The notes: generated from the letters alone by a model not told the origin. Positions 16,386 through 24,620 are shown, counted from the first letter of the stretch. The stretch: 64,000 bases of DNA from VBDM01 sp035280025 (GCA_035280025.1 DATEGT010000195.1:1-64000), one strand, 5' to 3'. Translations and numbers: made by a program.

Positions 16386-16967
16386 TCACTGCGGGTTCAG
16401 GCCTGCGACGTAGTCGGCAAGGATCTCGATATCTTTGTCCTTGAGAGGCTCGGCCGCCGCAGTCATGTTCCCGTCGAGATCGGCGCGCGTGCGCGCCTTG
16501 AACTTGCGCAGCTGCACGAGCAGGTAGTCATACTGCTGCCCGGCGATCCGCGGGATGTGCTGCTGGCCGTGAAGAGCGGGTCCGTGGCATTGGACACAAT
16601 TGAACTGCTGCGCGAGCTTCGGTCCGGCTGCGGCGTTCTCCGGCGATGTCTTGTGCGTCGGCGCCGCCGGCTTCTGCTTGGAGAAATAGGCGGCCAGCTC
16701 GTTCATCTCCTTGTTGCTCAGGTTCGCCGCCATCGGGCTCATTTGCGCGTCTTTGCGGTTGCCCTCGCGAAACTGATAGAGCTGGGTGGAAATCGCCTGC
16801 TCGGGCTGCCCGGCGAGCGACGGATTCGCGGCAATCACCGAGTTCCCGTCGGGTCCGTGGCACGCAGCGCACAGTTGCGGATCGGCCGCGAGAGCCGGGT
16901 CCCATGCGCAAAAGCAAAGCGCGGCGGCCCACGCCGCCGCGCCCGATTTGCCGAAAATGCCGTTCAC
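16386..16967 (-). CDS. Di-heme c-type cytochrome (c4-like)
   Basis: A periplasmic electron-transfer protein of 193 residues with a signal peptide (AAWAAALCFCAWDPALA) and two heme-binding sites, CAACH at residues 33-37 and CVQCH at 124-128. Candidate axial methionines are in AQMSPMA and GNMTAAAEPL. The two-domain layout resembles cytochrome c4. The ATG overlaps the stop of the upstream dehydrogenase by 4 nt, so it is very likely the electron acceptor for that enzyme, passing electrons on toward the respiratory chain. Confidence 0.9.
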   Translation of the reverse strand: MNGIFGKSGAAAWAAALCFCAWDPALAADPQLCAACHGPDGNSVIAANPSLAGQPEQAISTQLYQFREGNRKDAQMSPMAANLSNKEMNELAAYFSKQKPAAPTHKTSPENAAAGPKLAQQFNCVQCHGPALHGQQHIPRIAGQQYDYLLVQLRKFKARTRADLDGNMTAAAEPLKDKDIEILADYVAGLNPQ

Positions 16968-18187
16968 TTCTTCGCGTAGCTGACGCGGTAGAGGATACCG
17001 TTATAGTCGTCCGAGAACAGCAGCGATCCGTCCTTCATCTGCAGGATGTCCACGGGACGGCCCCACATGGGCGGGTCGGCCTTCTCGTCCTGCAGGAAGC
17101 CGGTGAGGAAGGGCGTCATCTTCGGGTTACCGTTCGCGTCGAAGGTCACGTGCATGATGTTGTAGCCCTGCTTCGGCTGGCGGTTCCACGAGCCGTGCAT
17201 CGCGATGAACATGGTGTTCTGATACTCGGCCGGAAACATCTTGCCGCTGTAGAACTTCACGCCCAGCGGCGCGATATGCGTGCCGAGCTTGAGCGCCGGC
17301 TTGGTGAACTCCTTGCACGAGCGGTTCTTGCCGTAATCCGGATCGATCGTGTCGCCCTGGTGGCAGAACGGATATCCGAAGTTGGGCACGCTCTTCGCGG
17401 CGATGGAGACGCGGTGCAGCGTATCGTTCGGCGAGTTGTCGCCCAGCCAGTCGCGCCCGTGGTTGGTGAACCACACCTCCTTTGTCTTCGGGTTGAAGGT
17501 GATGCCCACGGAGTTGCGCACGCCCAGCGCCACGGTCTCGAGCTTGCCGTCTGCGGGGTTGACGCGCATGACCGAAGCCTGCATGTAGCTCGGCATCACG
17601 ATGTTTCCTGGCGCGCCGATGTTGAAGTAGAGCTTGCCGTCCGGTCCAAGCGCCAGGTACTTCCAGAAGTGCCCGGGCTGCTGCGTCGGGTCGAGGCCGT
17701 CGATCACCACCTTGGGTGCCGGTGGATTGTCGAGGTTCCCCTCGATGCCGTCGTAGCGGCTTATGCGATCGCGTTCGGCGACGTACAGCGTGCCCTTGTT
17801 GAACACGATCCCGTTCGGCGAATTCAGCCCCTTGAGAACGGTCTTCACCTCGCGCTTGCCGCCCTCGTCGACCACGGCGTAGACGTTCTTTGCGATGCGA
17901 TTGCTGACGAACACCGTGCCCTTGTCGCCAAGCGCGAGCGAGCGGGCTTCCGGAATGCCTTCCGCCCACACTTCCACCTTGAAGCCGGCTGGAACCTTGA
18001 GCTTGTCGACCGGCAGATCCTTGGCGGCACGGCCGGTCATGTGGGGGGCGAACGGGTGCAGCGTGGACTTCTCCTGTTCAGGCGTCATGCCCTGCTTCCA
18101 GGAGGGCGGCGCGGCCGGGGCCTGAGCCAGCGCAACCGCGGCGAAGGGTGCGAGGAATAGTGCGGCTAAAGCCTTGCGGAAATGCAT
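16964..18187 (-). CDS. Sorbosone-dehydrogenase-like PQQ-dependent sugar/aldehyde dehydrogenase
   Basis: A periplasmic beta-propeller dehydrogenase of 407 residues with a signal peptide (MHFRKALAALFLAPFAAVALAQ). Family features are FKVEVWAEGIPEARSLALGDKGTVFVSNR, GLNSPNGIVFNKGTLYVAERDRI, VRNSVGITFNPKTKEVWFTNHGRDWLGD (propeller and cofactor region) and AMHGSWNRQPKQGYNI. Relatives are the soluble aldose dehydrogenase and L-sorbosone dehydrogenase groups, which use PQQ. The gene is coupled to a di-heme cytochrome c and is divergent from pqqABCDE, which supports PQQ as cofactor. The natural substrate is not known. Confidence 0.88.
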   Translation of the reverse strand: MHFRKALAALFLAPFAAVALAQAPAAPPSWKQGMTPEQEKSTLHPFAPHMTGRAAKDLPVDKLKVPAGFKVEVWAEGIPEARSLALGDKGTVFVSNRIAKNVYAVVDEGGKREVKTVLKGLNSPNGIVFNKGTLYVAERDRISRYDGIEGNLDNPPAPKVVIDGLDPTQQPGHFWKYLALGPDGKLYFNIGAPGNIVMPSYMQASVMRVNPADGKLETVALGVRNSVGITFNPKTKEVWFTNHGRDWLGDNSPNDTLHRVSIAAKSVPNFGYPFCHQGDTIDPDYGKNRSCKEFTKPALKLGTHIAPLGVKFYSGKMFPAEYQNTMFIAMHGSWNRQPKQGYNIMHVTFDANGNPKMTPFLTGFLQDEKADPPMWGRPVDILQMKDGSLLFSDDYNGILYRVSYAKK

Positions 18188-18259
18188 ATCTCCTCCTTTT
18201 TTGACTGCTTAGGCGGGATGCGAGTCGTGTGAATCGGGAGCTTTGCCGGGTACGGTCCT

Positions 18260-18289
18260 AGTGTAGCCAGAGATGATCGGCATAATCAA
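18260..18289 (-). promoter_or_regulatory. Likely promoter of the dehydrogenase-cytochrome operon
   Basis: On the minus strand TTGATT (18284-18289) and TACACT (18260-18265) are 18 bp apart, about 70 bp before the dehydrogenase start. It lies back to back with the pqqA promoter in a 200-bp divergent region, so shared control is possible. Confidence 0.45.
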
Positions 18290-18306
18290 GGCGGCCGCAC
18301 TTCGGC

Positions 18307-18333
18307 TTGATTCCGGTCCGTTGGTGCTATACT
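18307..18333 (+). promoter_or_regulatory. Likely promoter of the pqq operon
   Basis: TTGATT (18307-18312) and TATACT (18328-18333) are 15 bp apart, a short spacing; shifting the -35 by one base gives 16. The -10 is about 55 bp before pqqA. The rest of the divergent region 18188-18387 shows no further gene. Confidence 0.45.
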
Positions 18334-18387
18334 GGCCCGCGAGAAGCTTCAGGGCTTGAAGGCGCAACCTACTGAGGAGCCAAAACG

Positions 18388-18486
18388 ATGACTTGGGAAA
18401 CCCCAGAGTTTGTCGAAGTGAAGATGGATGCCGAAATCAACTCCTATCAGGACGACTTCGGCGGCGACCGGGACACCGGCGTCTAA
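18388..18486 (+). CDS. pqqA: PQQ precursor peptide PqqA
   Basis: The 32-residue peptide that is the substrate for PQQ. Its Glu16 and Tyr20 (in AEINSYQDDF) are the two residues joined and converted to the cofactor by PqqE and later enzymes; the spacing E-x3-Y is exact. The start MTWETPEFVEV is typical. A good ribosome site (GAGGAG) lies 9 bp before the ATG. It is separated from pqqB by 90 bp, the usual arrangement that lets the peptide be made in excess. Confidence 0.95.
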   Translation: MTWETPEFVEVKMDAEINSYQDDFGGDRDTGV

Positions 18487-18576
18487 ATCCTCCGCCCCGC
18501 ACCACAGCTCGTTTTCCTAGCTCCGGTTCCCGGGTGAACGTTCTCCGGGGGCGGTGGGGTCGTCTGCGCTTCCAAC

Positions 18577-19476
18577 ATGCGTATCCGGGTGCTGGGAGCT
18601 GCCGCCGGCGGGGGCTTTCCGCAGTGGAATTGCGGCTGCCCGAACTGCCGTGACGCGCGTTCGGGCGCGCTAGCCGCCAAACCGCTCACGCAGGAGTCCG
18701 TCGCGGTCAGCGCGGACGGTGAGCGCTGGCTTCTCCTCAACGCGTCGCCCGAGATCCGCTCCCAGATCGAGAGCAATTCGATTCTGCATCCCCGCGGGCC
18801 GCGTCATTCGCCGATCGCCGCCATTTTTCTCAGCAACGGCGACCTGGATCACTGCCTCGGCCTGCTCTCGCTCCGCGAATCGCACCCGCTCGTCATCTAC
18901 GCGACCGAACGTGTGCGCCTCGGATTCACCGGGGGAAACGTCCTCTACCGGACCCTTCAGCGTTTCCCCGGCCAGGTGACGTGGCGGACGCTCGAGCCGG
19001 GGCGGGAAGCGGACCTCGGTCGACTCGCGGTGGGGGTCTTGCCTGCGCCGGGGAAGCCCCCGATCCACCTGGAAGGAAGCGGAATCTCCGATCCCGGTGA
19101 TAATGTCGGCTTTCTGATTCACGACCGGGGCACAGGTAAGCGTCTGGCCTACTTTTCCGCCGCCGCCGCGATCACTCCGGCTATGAGAGCCGCTTTCGAT
19201 ACCGCCGATTGCGTCTTTTTCGACGGCACTTTCTGGTCGAGCGACGAGCTCATCGCGCTCGGTCTCGGCGACAAGCGCGCCGAGCAGATGGCACACCTCC
19301 CGGTGGGCGGCAAGGACGGCAGCTTGGAGGCGCTGGCAGGAATGCGCGCAAGCAAACGGATCTATATACATGTCAACAACACCAACCCGCTCTTGCGTCC
19401 CCACTCCGCGGAGCGCAGACAGGTCGAAGCCGGGGGCTGGGAAATCGCCTGCGACGGCATGGAGGTAGAGTTGTGA
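18577..19476 (+). CDS. pqqB: PQQ biosynthesis protein PqqB
   Basis: A metallo-beta-lactamase-fold protein, an iron-dependent hydroxylase acting on the PQQ intermediate. The 299-residue product begins with the family MRIRVLGAAAGGGFPQWNCGCPNC, contains the NGDLDHCLGLLSLR segment that replaces the classic HxHxDH site, and ends with the FDGTFWS and HVNNTNPLL region. It is the second gene of the operon and overlaps pqqC by 4 nt through GTGA. Confidence 0.96.
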   Translation: MRIRVLGAAAGGGFPQWNCGCPNCRDARSGALAAKPLTQESVAVSADGERWLLLNASPEIRSQIESNSILHPRGPRHSPIAAIFLSNGDLDHCLGLLSLRESHPLVIYATERVRLGFTGGNVLYRTLQRFPGQVTWRTLEPGREADLGRLAVGVLPAPGKPPIHLEGSGISDPGDNVGFLIHDRGTGKRLAYFSAAAAITPAMRAAFDTADCVFFDGTFWSSDELIALGLGDKRAEQMAHLPVGGKDGSLEALAGMRASKRIYIHVNNTNPLLRPHSAERRQVEAGGWEIACDGMEVEL

Positions 19477-20204
19477 ATGCTCCAGGGCGCCCGCCGTTGC
19501 CGCGCGAGGAATTCGTCGAATGGCTGCGGCGCGAGGGCGAGGCGCGCTACCACGACCGCCACCGCTACCACGTGCTGATGCACGAGGGGAAACTCACGCG
19601 CGCGCAACTCCAGCAGTGGGTCCTCAACCGGTACTACTACCAGACGCGCATTCCCGTCAAGGATGCGATCATCGTCTCCAAGTCCGAAGATCCGGCCTTC
19701 CGCCGCATGTGGATCCGCCGCATTCAAGAGCACGACGGCGAAACGCAGGGCGAAGGGGGACTCGCGCTTTGGTTGCGGCTCGCCGAGGGCGTCGGCCTGG
19801 ATCGCGATGAGGTCTCGAGTTGCCGCTCGGTCCTGCCCGGCGTGCGCTTCGCCTGCGACGCCTACGTGGACCTAGTGCGCAGCCGCAGCCTGCTCGAGGC
19901 GGTGGCATCCTCGCTCACCGAATTCTTCGCGCCCGACATCATGACCAAGCGGGTCCTGGCCTGGGAAAAACATTACCCCTGGGTGAGCCCGGAGATGCTC
20001 GCGTACTTCCGCGGACGGGTGACGCGCGCGAAGCGCGATTCGGCCGAAGCCATCGAATTTGCCGTGCAGCACGCGACCAGCTACGAGCTCCAGGAGCGTT
20101 GCGTTGCCGCTCTGATCCGCAAGACCGAGATCCTGTGGCAATTGCTCGATTGCGTTTACGCCGCCTACATCGACCCCGCGTGGGGAACGGGCGGGCCGCG
20201 GTGA
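19473..20204 (+). CDS. pqqC: PQQ synthase PqqC
   Basis: The cofactorless oxidase that carries out the last ring closure and eight-electron oxidation to PQQ. The 243-residue all-helical product includes EGEARYHDRHRYHVLMHEG, QLQQWVLNRYYYQTRIPVKDA, the catalytic RRIQEHDG and the AYVDLVRSRSLLEAVASSLTE region. The start is GTG at 19473, overlapping the pqqB stop as GTGA; the long open frame further upstream is a shadow of pqqB. Length fits the family (about 250). Confidence 0.95.
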   Translation: MNAPGRPPLPREEFVEWLRREGEARYHDRHRYHVLMHEGKLTRAQLQQWVLNRYYYQTRIPVKDAIIVSKSEDPAFRRMWIRRIQEHDGETQGEGGLALWLRLAEGVGLDRDEVSSCRSVLPGVRFACDAYVDLVRSRSLLEAVASSLTEFFAPDIMTKRVLAWEKHYPWVSPEMLAYFRGRVTRAKRDSAEAIEFAVQHATSYELQERCVAALIRKTEILWQLLDCVYAAYIDPAWGTGGPR

Positions 20205-20479
20205 TTCGCGCCGACACCCGGCCGCGGATCGCTTCCAAGGCGCGCCTGCGCTACGATCGCAAGACGGACCGCACCATGCTCCTCTATCCGGAGAAAGGCC
20301 TCGTGCTCAATCCGACCGCCGCCGAGATCGCCAAGCTGTGCACGGGAGAGCATTCGGTCGCAGCCATCGTCTCGCAGCTCGCCTCCCGGTACGGCAAGAA
20401 CACCGCAGAGATCGAGGGCGAGGTGATGAAGTTCTTGACGGCTCTGGCCGAGCGCGGCCTGCTGCAGGAGGCCACTTGA
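20201..20479 (+). CDS. pqqD: PQQ peptide chaperone PqqD
   Basis: A RiPP recognition element that binds PqqA and presents it to PqqE. The 92-residue product has the family segments PRIASKARLRYDRKTDRTMLLYPEKGL, LNPTAAEIAKLC and the C-terminal GEVMKFLTALAERGLL. The start is GTG at 20201, overlapping the pqqC stop as GTGA. It is a separate gene, not fused to pqqC or pqqE as in some species. Confidence 0.94.
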   Translation: MIRADTRPRIASKARLRYDRKTDRTMLLYPEKGLVLNPTAAEIAKLCTGEHSVAAIVSQLASRYGKNTAEIEGEVMKFLTALAERGLLQEAT

Positions 20480-21573
20480 GCGAGACGTACCGGCCTTACA
20501 CGCTGGTCGCCGAGCTGACCTATCGCTGCCCGCTGCGCTGCAGCTATTGCTCGAACCCGATCGACTGGGCGAAGCGCAAGAACGAGCTCGACACCGAGAC
20601 TTGGCTGCGCGTGTTCCGCGAAGCCGAGGATTTGGGCGTAGTCGGGCTCAACCTCACCGGCGGCGAGCCGATCCTGCGCAAGGACCTGGAAGAGCTGATC
20701 GCCGGCGCGAGGAAGCTCGACCTGTACACCAACCTGATCACCAGCGGCATTCCGCTCTCGCGCGATCGGCTCGCGGAATTCCGCGCAGCGGGCCTGGACA
20801 ACGTCCAGGTCTCGGTGCAGGACATCAGCGCGGATCGGTCCGACCGCGTCGCCGGCTTGCAATCCTTCGAAAAGAAACTCGAGGCGTGCGCGTGGGTGAA
20901 GGAGCTCGGGATGCCGCTCACGCTCAACGTCGTCCTCCATCGCGACAACCTCGGAAACGTCGGCGAGATCGTCGCGCTCGCCGAGCGTCTCAAGGCGGAC
21001 CGTCTCGAGCTTGCCAACACCCAGTATCTCGGTTGGGCGCTCGTCAACCGGCGCGCGCTCCTGCCGACGCGAGATCAGATCGAGTCCGCCCGCAAGGTCG
21101 CGGCAGCGGCGAGGAAGCGACTCGTCGGACGGATGGAAGTGCTGTTCGTTACGCCCGACTATTACACCGACTATCCCAAGAGCTGCATGGACGGCTGGGG
21201 ACGGCGGTTCATCGTCGTGAGCCCCGACGGGCTCGCCCTCCCCTGCCACGCTGCGCATACGCTTCCCGGCGTAAGATTCGACAACGTCCGCGACCGCGCT
21301 CTCGGCGCAATCTGGTCGGAGTCGACAGGGTTCAACGCGTTCCGTGGCGAAGCGTGGATGCCGGAGCCCTGCAGGAGTTGCGCCAAACGCGCGGTCGATT
21401 ACGGCGGTTGCCGCTGCCAGGCCTACCACCTGGCGGGCAACGCTTCGGCTACTGATCCCACGTGCACGCTCGCACCGTCACACGGTCTCATCGAAACCGC
21501 GCGCACCGAAGCCCTCGCAGGTGAGCCGGCGACCATGCGCTACCGGTCGGTCAGGATAGCGGCGACGAGGTAA
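20476..21573 (+). CDS. pqqE: PQQ biosynthesis radical SAM enzyme PqqE
   Basis: Joins Glu and Tyr of PqqA by a carbon-carbon bond. The 365-residue product has the radical-SAM CxxxCxxC motif (CPLRCSYC near residues 18-25), the GGEPIL loop and a C-terminal SPASM domain with cysteines in SCMDGWG, LPCHAA, CRSCAK, GGCRCQA and PTCTL for the auxiliary clusters. The start is TTG at 20476, overlapping the pqqD stop as TTGA; it gives the family N-terminus SETYRPYTLVAELTYRCP. Last gene of the operon; no pqqF peptidase is in the window. Confidence 0.95.
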   Translation: MSETYRPYTLVAELTYRCPLRCSYCSNPIDWAKRKNELDTETWLRVFREAEDLGVVGLNLTGGEPILRKDLEELIAGARKLDLYTNLITSGIPLSRDRLAEFRAAGLDNVQVSVQDISADRSDRVAGLQSFEKKLEACAWVKELGMPLTLNVVLHRDNLGNVGEIVALAERLKADRLELANTQYLGWALVNRRALLPTRDQIESARKVAAAARKRLVGRMEVLFVTPDYYTDYPKSCMDGWGRRFIVVSPDGLALPCHAAHTLPGVRFDNVRDRALGAIWSESTGFNAFRGEAWMPEPCRSCAKRAVDYGGCRCQAYHLAGNASATDPTCTLAPSHGLIETARTEALAGEPATMRYRSVRIAATR

Positions 21574-21679
21574 AGCGCTGCGCGGCGGCCGAAGTACAGG
21601 CTCCCGCGGTCAAAGACCGTTCAGCCGCACCACGCGATGGTGTGGCCAAGCGGCCCGGCGAGGCGGTTCATGAGCGTCC

Positions 21680-22336
21680 TCACGGAACATTCTCGCGGTG
21701 CCGGTCGATCCAGTAGGCCCAGGGAGCGAAGATGAGGAGGGCGATGATTCCGAAGATCGCCACCGAATTCTCGCTCGGCGGGCGCGATGCCCACGGACCC
21801 GGGATGTACAGCGCGAGCAGCAGACACACGAATCCCCACCACGCAAAGGTCCCGGAGCGATCCTTGCCCCGGGTAGCCCGGACGTAGAGCGCGATTCCCG
21901 CGGCGAACAGGAGACCCTCGACCGCGAAAGTCGCGGGTATCGACCGCCACAGACCGAGGCCTAGCTTCTCGGTCCCTCCGGGATAGAGCGGCATGTCGGG
22001 ACGGTGGCTGACAAAATCGAGCAGCCAGTGGCTCGCCACCACGATCGCCACCCAGACCGATCCGCCTCGATCGCGGCTCGCGGCGAAATAGACGAGCGCG
22101 AAGGCGATAGACCACGCCAGCGTCATGAGGAGGCTGTGCGACCAGGGATAGTAGGTGAAGTCGAAGGGGTTGATCGCGGTGATTCCCGGCACGATACGGA
22201 AATGCTCGATGCCTGCGAGCACCAGCACCGGCCATACCACATCGAGGAAGGCCGCGGCGAGCACCAGCGTGCCGAGCGAGACCTTGGGCGCCTTCTTCTT
22301 TGCCGCGAAGGCTACCGCAAAGTGGCCGATGAACAT
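21680..22336 (-). CDS. YdjM-like integral membrane protein (putative metal-dependent hydrolase)
   Basis: A 218-residue membrane protein with five or six hydrophobic segments. Histidines and aspartates lie at membrane edges: HFAVAFA at the start, AAFLDVVWP, PWSHSLLMTL, and SHWLLDFVSHRPDMPLYPGG. This pattern resembles the YdjM/LexA-binding inner-membrane family, thought to be metal-dependent phospholipases or hydrolases. No direct function is known. It follows the chalcone-isomerase-like gene by one base. The 107 bp between its stop and pqqE hold small hairpins (for example 21625-21645) but no clear terminator. Confidence 0.7.
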   Translation of the reverse strand: MFIGHFAVAFAAKKKAPKVSLGTLVLAAAFLDVVWPVLVLAGIEHFRIVPGITAINPFDFTYYPWSHSLLMTLAWSIAFALVYFAASRDRGGSVWVAIVVASHWLLDFVSHRPDMPLYPGGTEKLGLGLWRSIPATFAVEGLLFAAGIALYVRATRGKDRSGTFAWWGFVCLLLALYIPGPWASRPPSENSVAIFGIIALLIFAPWAYWIDRHRENVP

Positions 22337-22337
22337 C

Positions 22338-22898
22338 TCATCCTCCCAAGAGAGCTCTTTTCAGGTCCCTCGACACCGGGTCGTCACCGAGCCAGATCCG
22401 AAGCAGCGCGCGATAGAAATCCTCGCCGGCGATGATCTTGCCGCGGGGTTCGCCGTTCAGGACGACGCGCGTCCCCGCCCCGGGGAGCCAATCGAGGGCG
22501 ATCACGTCGCCCTCCCTCGCCGATTGCAATCCGTTCATGATGGCGGCGAGCTCGCCCACGCGCTCCTTCAGGGATTCCCGCTCGGCGACGGGCGTGTTGT
22601 CGCGTATACCCTCGTCGAGCGCATCGATGAGCTGCCTTGCGCTCAGATCGCGCATCAGGCGCATCGAGACGCGCTTCGCACCGGGAAGCGCGAGGACTTC
22701 TTCGGAGCTGGTCTTCTTCTCGACGAGGTACAGGCCTGCGACGTAGACCTTGAAAAAGGCTTTGGTGCGCAAGCCCGCGCCGTTCAGCACGAGGTCGCTG
22801 GCTTCCAGGCGGATACGATCGTCGACCTTGACGCCCGCGACTTCCGCGGCAAGCGCTGGGAGGGAGAGAAAGGCGAGGAGCAGCAGTCCCCTTCGCAC
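22338..22898 (-). CDS. Chalcone isomerase-like periplasmic protein
   Basis: A 186-residue exported protein with a signal peptide (MRRGLLLLAFLSLPALAAEV). The mature part has the bacterial chalcone-isomerase-like pattern: LVLNGAGLRTKAFFKVYVAGLYL, MRLMRDLSARQLIDALDEG, and GDVIALDWLPGAGTRVVLNGEPRG with the closing ALLRIWLGDDP. Bacterial members are not known to isomerise chalcones; the fold suggests binding of a small hydrophobic molecule such as a fatty acid. It overlaps the UxaA-family gene by one base, so it is probably co-transcribed with it. Confidence 0.8.
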   Translation of the reverse strand: MRRGLLLLAFLSLPALAAEVAGVKVDDRIRLEASDLVLNGAGLRTKAFFKVYVAGLYLVEKKTSSEEVLALPGAKRVSMRLMRDLSARQLIDALDEGIRDNTPVAERESLKERVGELAAIMNGLQSAREGDVIALDWLPGAGTRVVLNGEPRGKIIAGEDFYRALLRIWLGDDPVSRDLKRALLGG

Positions 22899-24067
22899 TA
22901 GGCGCTTTCGTAGAGGCGCGTGAGCACGAACTCCCGATGCCCCAGAGCCTCGGCCGCGGTGAGCCGCCCGTTGGCGGTGCGGAACATCATCTCCAGCAAC
23001 TTGTCGCCCGCCTGGTCCATGTTGATCTCGCGCCGGGTAATGCCGGAAACGTCAACGTCGATGTGCTCTGGCATCAGGCGGACAGTCCGCGGGTTGGCGC
23101 AGATCTTGATCACCGGCAATATCGGATTGCCGATGACATTACCCTGCCCCGTCGGGAAGAAGTGCACCGCATAGCCGCTCGCCGCGCACAGCGTCACCAT
23201 CTCGGCCGCTGCCGAAGACGAGTCCATGAACCACAGCCCGGGCGCGCCGGGAACCTCGGCCTTGTCGAGCACTCCGTCCACCAAGCATTTCTTGCCGATT
23301 TTCTGGATGTTCCCCAGCGCCTTTTCCTCGATGGTCGTCAGGCCGCCGGCGATATTGCCCTTGGTCGGCTGCGACTCGGACAGATCGCTCGTCTTGTGGC
23401 GATTCACTACTTCCTGATAGCGGTCGAACATGAACATGAAACGCTCGCGTACCGCGGGCGTTCTGCAGCGTTCGGCGACAAGGCGCTCGCCGCCGGTAAG
23501 CTCGGTCGTTTCCCCGAAGACCAGGGTCGCGCCGTGCGGGTACAGCTTGTCGAAGGCGTTACCCACGCAAGGGTTGGCGCCGATTCCGGATGTCGTGTCG
23601 GACTCTCCGCACTTGGTGGACACCCACAAGTCGCAGAGCGGGCGTTCCTCGCGCCGAAGCTCCGAGGCCCACTGGACGTATTCCTTCGTCTTGTGCGAGG
23701 CGCGCCGTATCGTTTCCAGGTCGCCGTTACCCTCGATGCCGAAAAAGGACACGGGCTTTCCGGTCTTCGCGATCCCGTCGGCGACGCGCTTCGCCCAGCC
23801 GTCCTCGATCCCGATCACGATTGCGGCGGCGACGTTGGGATTGGCACCGGTGCCAATCAGCGTGCGGAAATGAAGCTCCAGGTCGGCGCCGAACTGCAGG
23901 CGCCCGTACGGATGGGGGATCGCGAGCGCGCCCTTGATGTTGGCGGCCACGGCCTCGGACACGGCGTTCGACAAGTCGTCCACCGGCAGGACGATCACGT
24001 GGTTGCGCACGCCGACGCGGCCGTTCTCGCGCCTGTAGCCTTGAAACGTCGCGTTTTTCAGATCCAT
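22898..24067 (-). CDS. UxaA-family dehydratase/lyase large subunit (SuyB-like)
   Basis: The large subunit of a split altronate dehydratase or sulfolactate sulfo-lyase type enzyme. The 389-residue product has family motifs FQGYRRENGRVGVRNHVIVLP, STKCGESDTTSGIGANPCVGN with conserved cysteines likely holding an Fe-S or metal centre, and FFPTGQGNVIGNPILPVIKICANP. I chose the ATG at 24065-24067, preceded by GAGGAC; a GTG at 24079 overlapping the previous stop as GTGA is also possible. Substrate could be a sugar acid or sulfolactate; sequence alone does not decide. Confidence 0.85.
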   Translation of the reverse strand: MDLKNATFQGYRRENGRVGVRNHVIVLPVDDLSNAVSEAVAANIKGALAIPHPYGRLQFGADLELHFRTLIGTGANPNVAAAIVIGIEDGWAKRVADGIAKTGKPVSFFGIEGNGDLETIRRASHKTKEYVQWASELRREERPLCDLWVSTKCGESDTTSGIGANPCVGNAFDKLYPHGATLVFGETTELTGGERLVAERCRTPAVRERFMFMFDRYQEVVNRHKTSDLSESQPTKGNIAGGLTTIEEKALGNIQKIGKKCLVDGVLDKAEVPGAPGLWFMDSSSAAAEMVTLCAASGYAVHFFPTGQGNVIGNPILPVIKICANPRTVRLMPEHIDVDVSGITRREINMDQAGDKLLEMMFRTANGRLTAAEALGHREFVLTRLYESA

Positions 24068-24075
24068 GGCCGTCC

Positions 24076-24357
24076 TCACCAGCGTTTGGTCTTGATGTTG
24101 TGGACGTGCGCGTGTTCGCCCACTTTGATCGGCGCGACAGCCCGGCCGATGTCGACGCCGTACTTGATCACCGTATCGTTCGCAGCGAGCGCGCGGATGG
24201 CGAGCTTGTGGCCGATGGGTATGTCACTCTGCGCGCGGACTTTGATCTCGCGGTCCTGATCCATGATCCAGCCCGTGAGCTCCTGGCTGGTATTTACCCC
24301 TTCGACGACGACCACACCTACCGAGTCGCCCTCGTCGTGCACAACGAAATGAATCAT
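24076..24357 (-). CDS. SAF-domain small subunit of a UxaA-family lyase (SuyA-like)
   Basis: A 93-residue single SAF-domain protein, partner of the adjacent large subunit. It reads FVVHDEGDSVGVVVVEGV, IKVRAQSDIPIGHKLAIRAL, VIKYGVDIGRA and ends HVHNIKTKRW. The histidine-rich end and the IPIGHK motif are typical of UxaA N-terminal domains and of SuyA. The ATG at 24355-24357 follows GGAGAG. As a separate small gene it matches the SuyAB arrangement rather than the fused altronate dehydratase. Confidence 0.85.
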   Translation of the reverse strand: MIHFVVHDEGDSVGVVVVEGVNTSQELTGWIMDQDREIKVRAQSDIPIGHKLAIRALAANDTVIKYGVDIGRAVAPIKVGEHAHVHNIKTKRW

Positions 24358-24377
24358 GGACTCTCCGCCTGAATCCG

Positions 24378-24620
24378 CTAGCGACAAAGCAGGTTGCCGA
24401 CGCTGTAGTCGACCGGCTTGGTGCAATCCTGGGCGTTGACTTGGCGCGATGGGTCGGGTTTCGGCGCGGGATACACGCGCGTCTTGCCGTCCGAACCCGA
24501 AGTGTAGTAGTCGACCGCGTCGGAGGCCATTGCGCCGGCGACGATTGCCGTCGCGACGGGAGCGGCGCAACCGGTCAAGCCCGCCACGCTCAGGGCGATC
24601 AAGGAAGTAAGTCCGCGCAC
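24378..24620 (-). CDS. Small lipoprotein of unknown function
   Basis: An 80-residue protein with a clear lipoprotein signal, MRGLTSLIALSVAGLTGC, so the mature part (about 62 residues) is lipid-anchored. The mature sequence is rich in small residues (PVATAIVAGAMASDAVDYY), then has a polar part with two cysteines (QDCTKP, NLLCR). I recognise no family. It lies 20 bp upstream of the SAF-domain gene on the same strand and is divergent from the phosphoribosyltransferase-like gene. Confidence 0.65.
   Translation of the reverse strand: MRGLTSLIALSVAGLTGCAAPVATAIVAGAMASDAVDYYTSGSDGKTRVYPAPKPDPSRQVNAQDCTKPVDYSVGNLLCR

Noticed and set aside
21625..21645. Possible bidirectional terminator between pqqE and the YdjM-like gene
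   Set aside because: An 8-bp hairpin exists but no T-run follows on either strand, so I do not call it a terminator.
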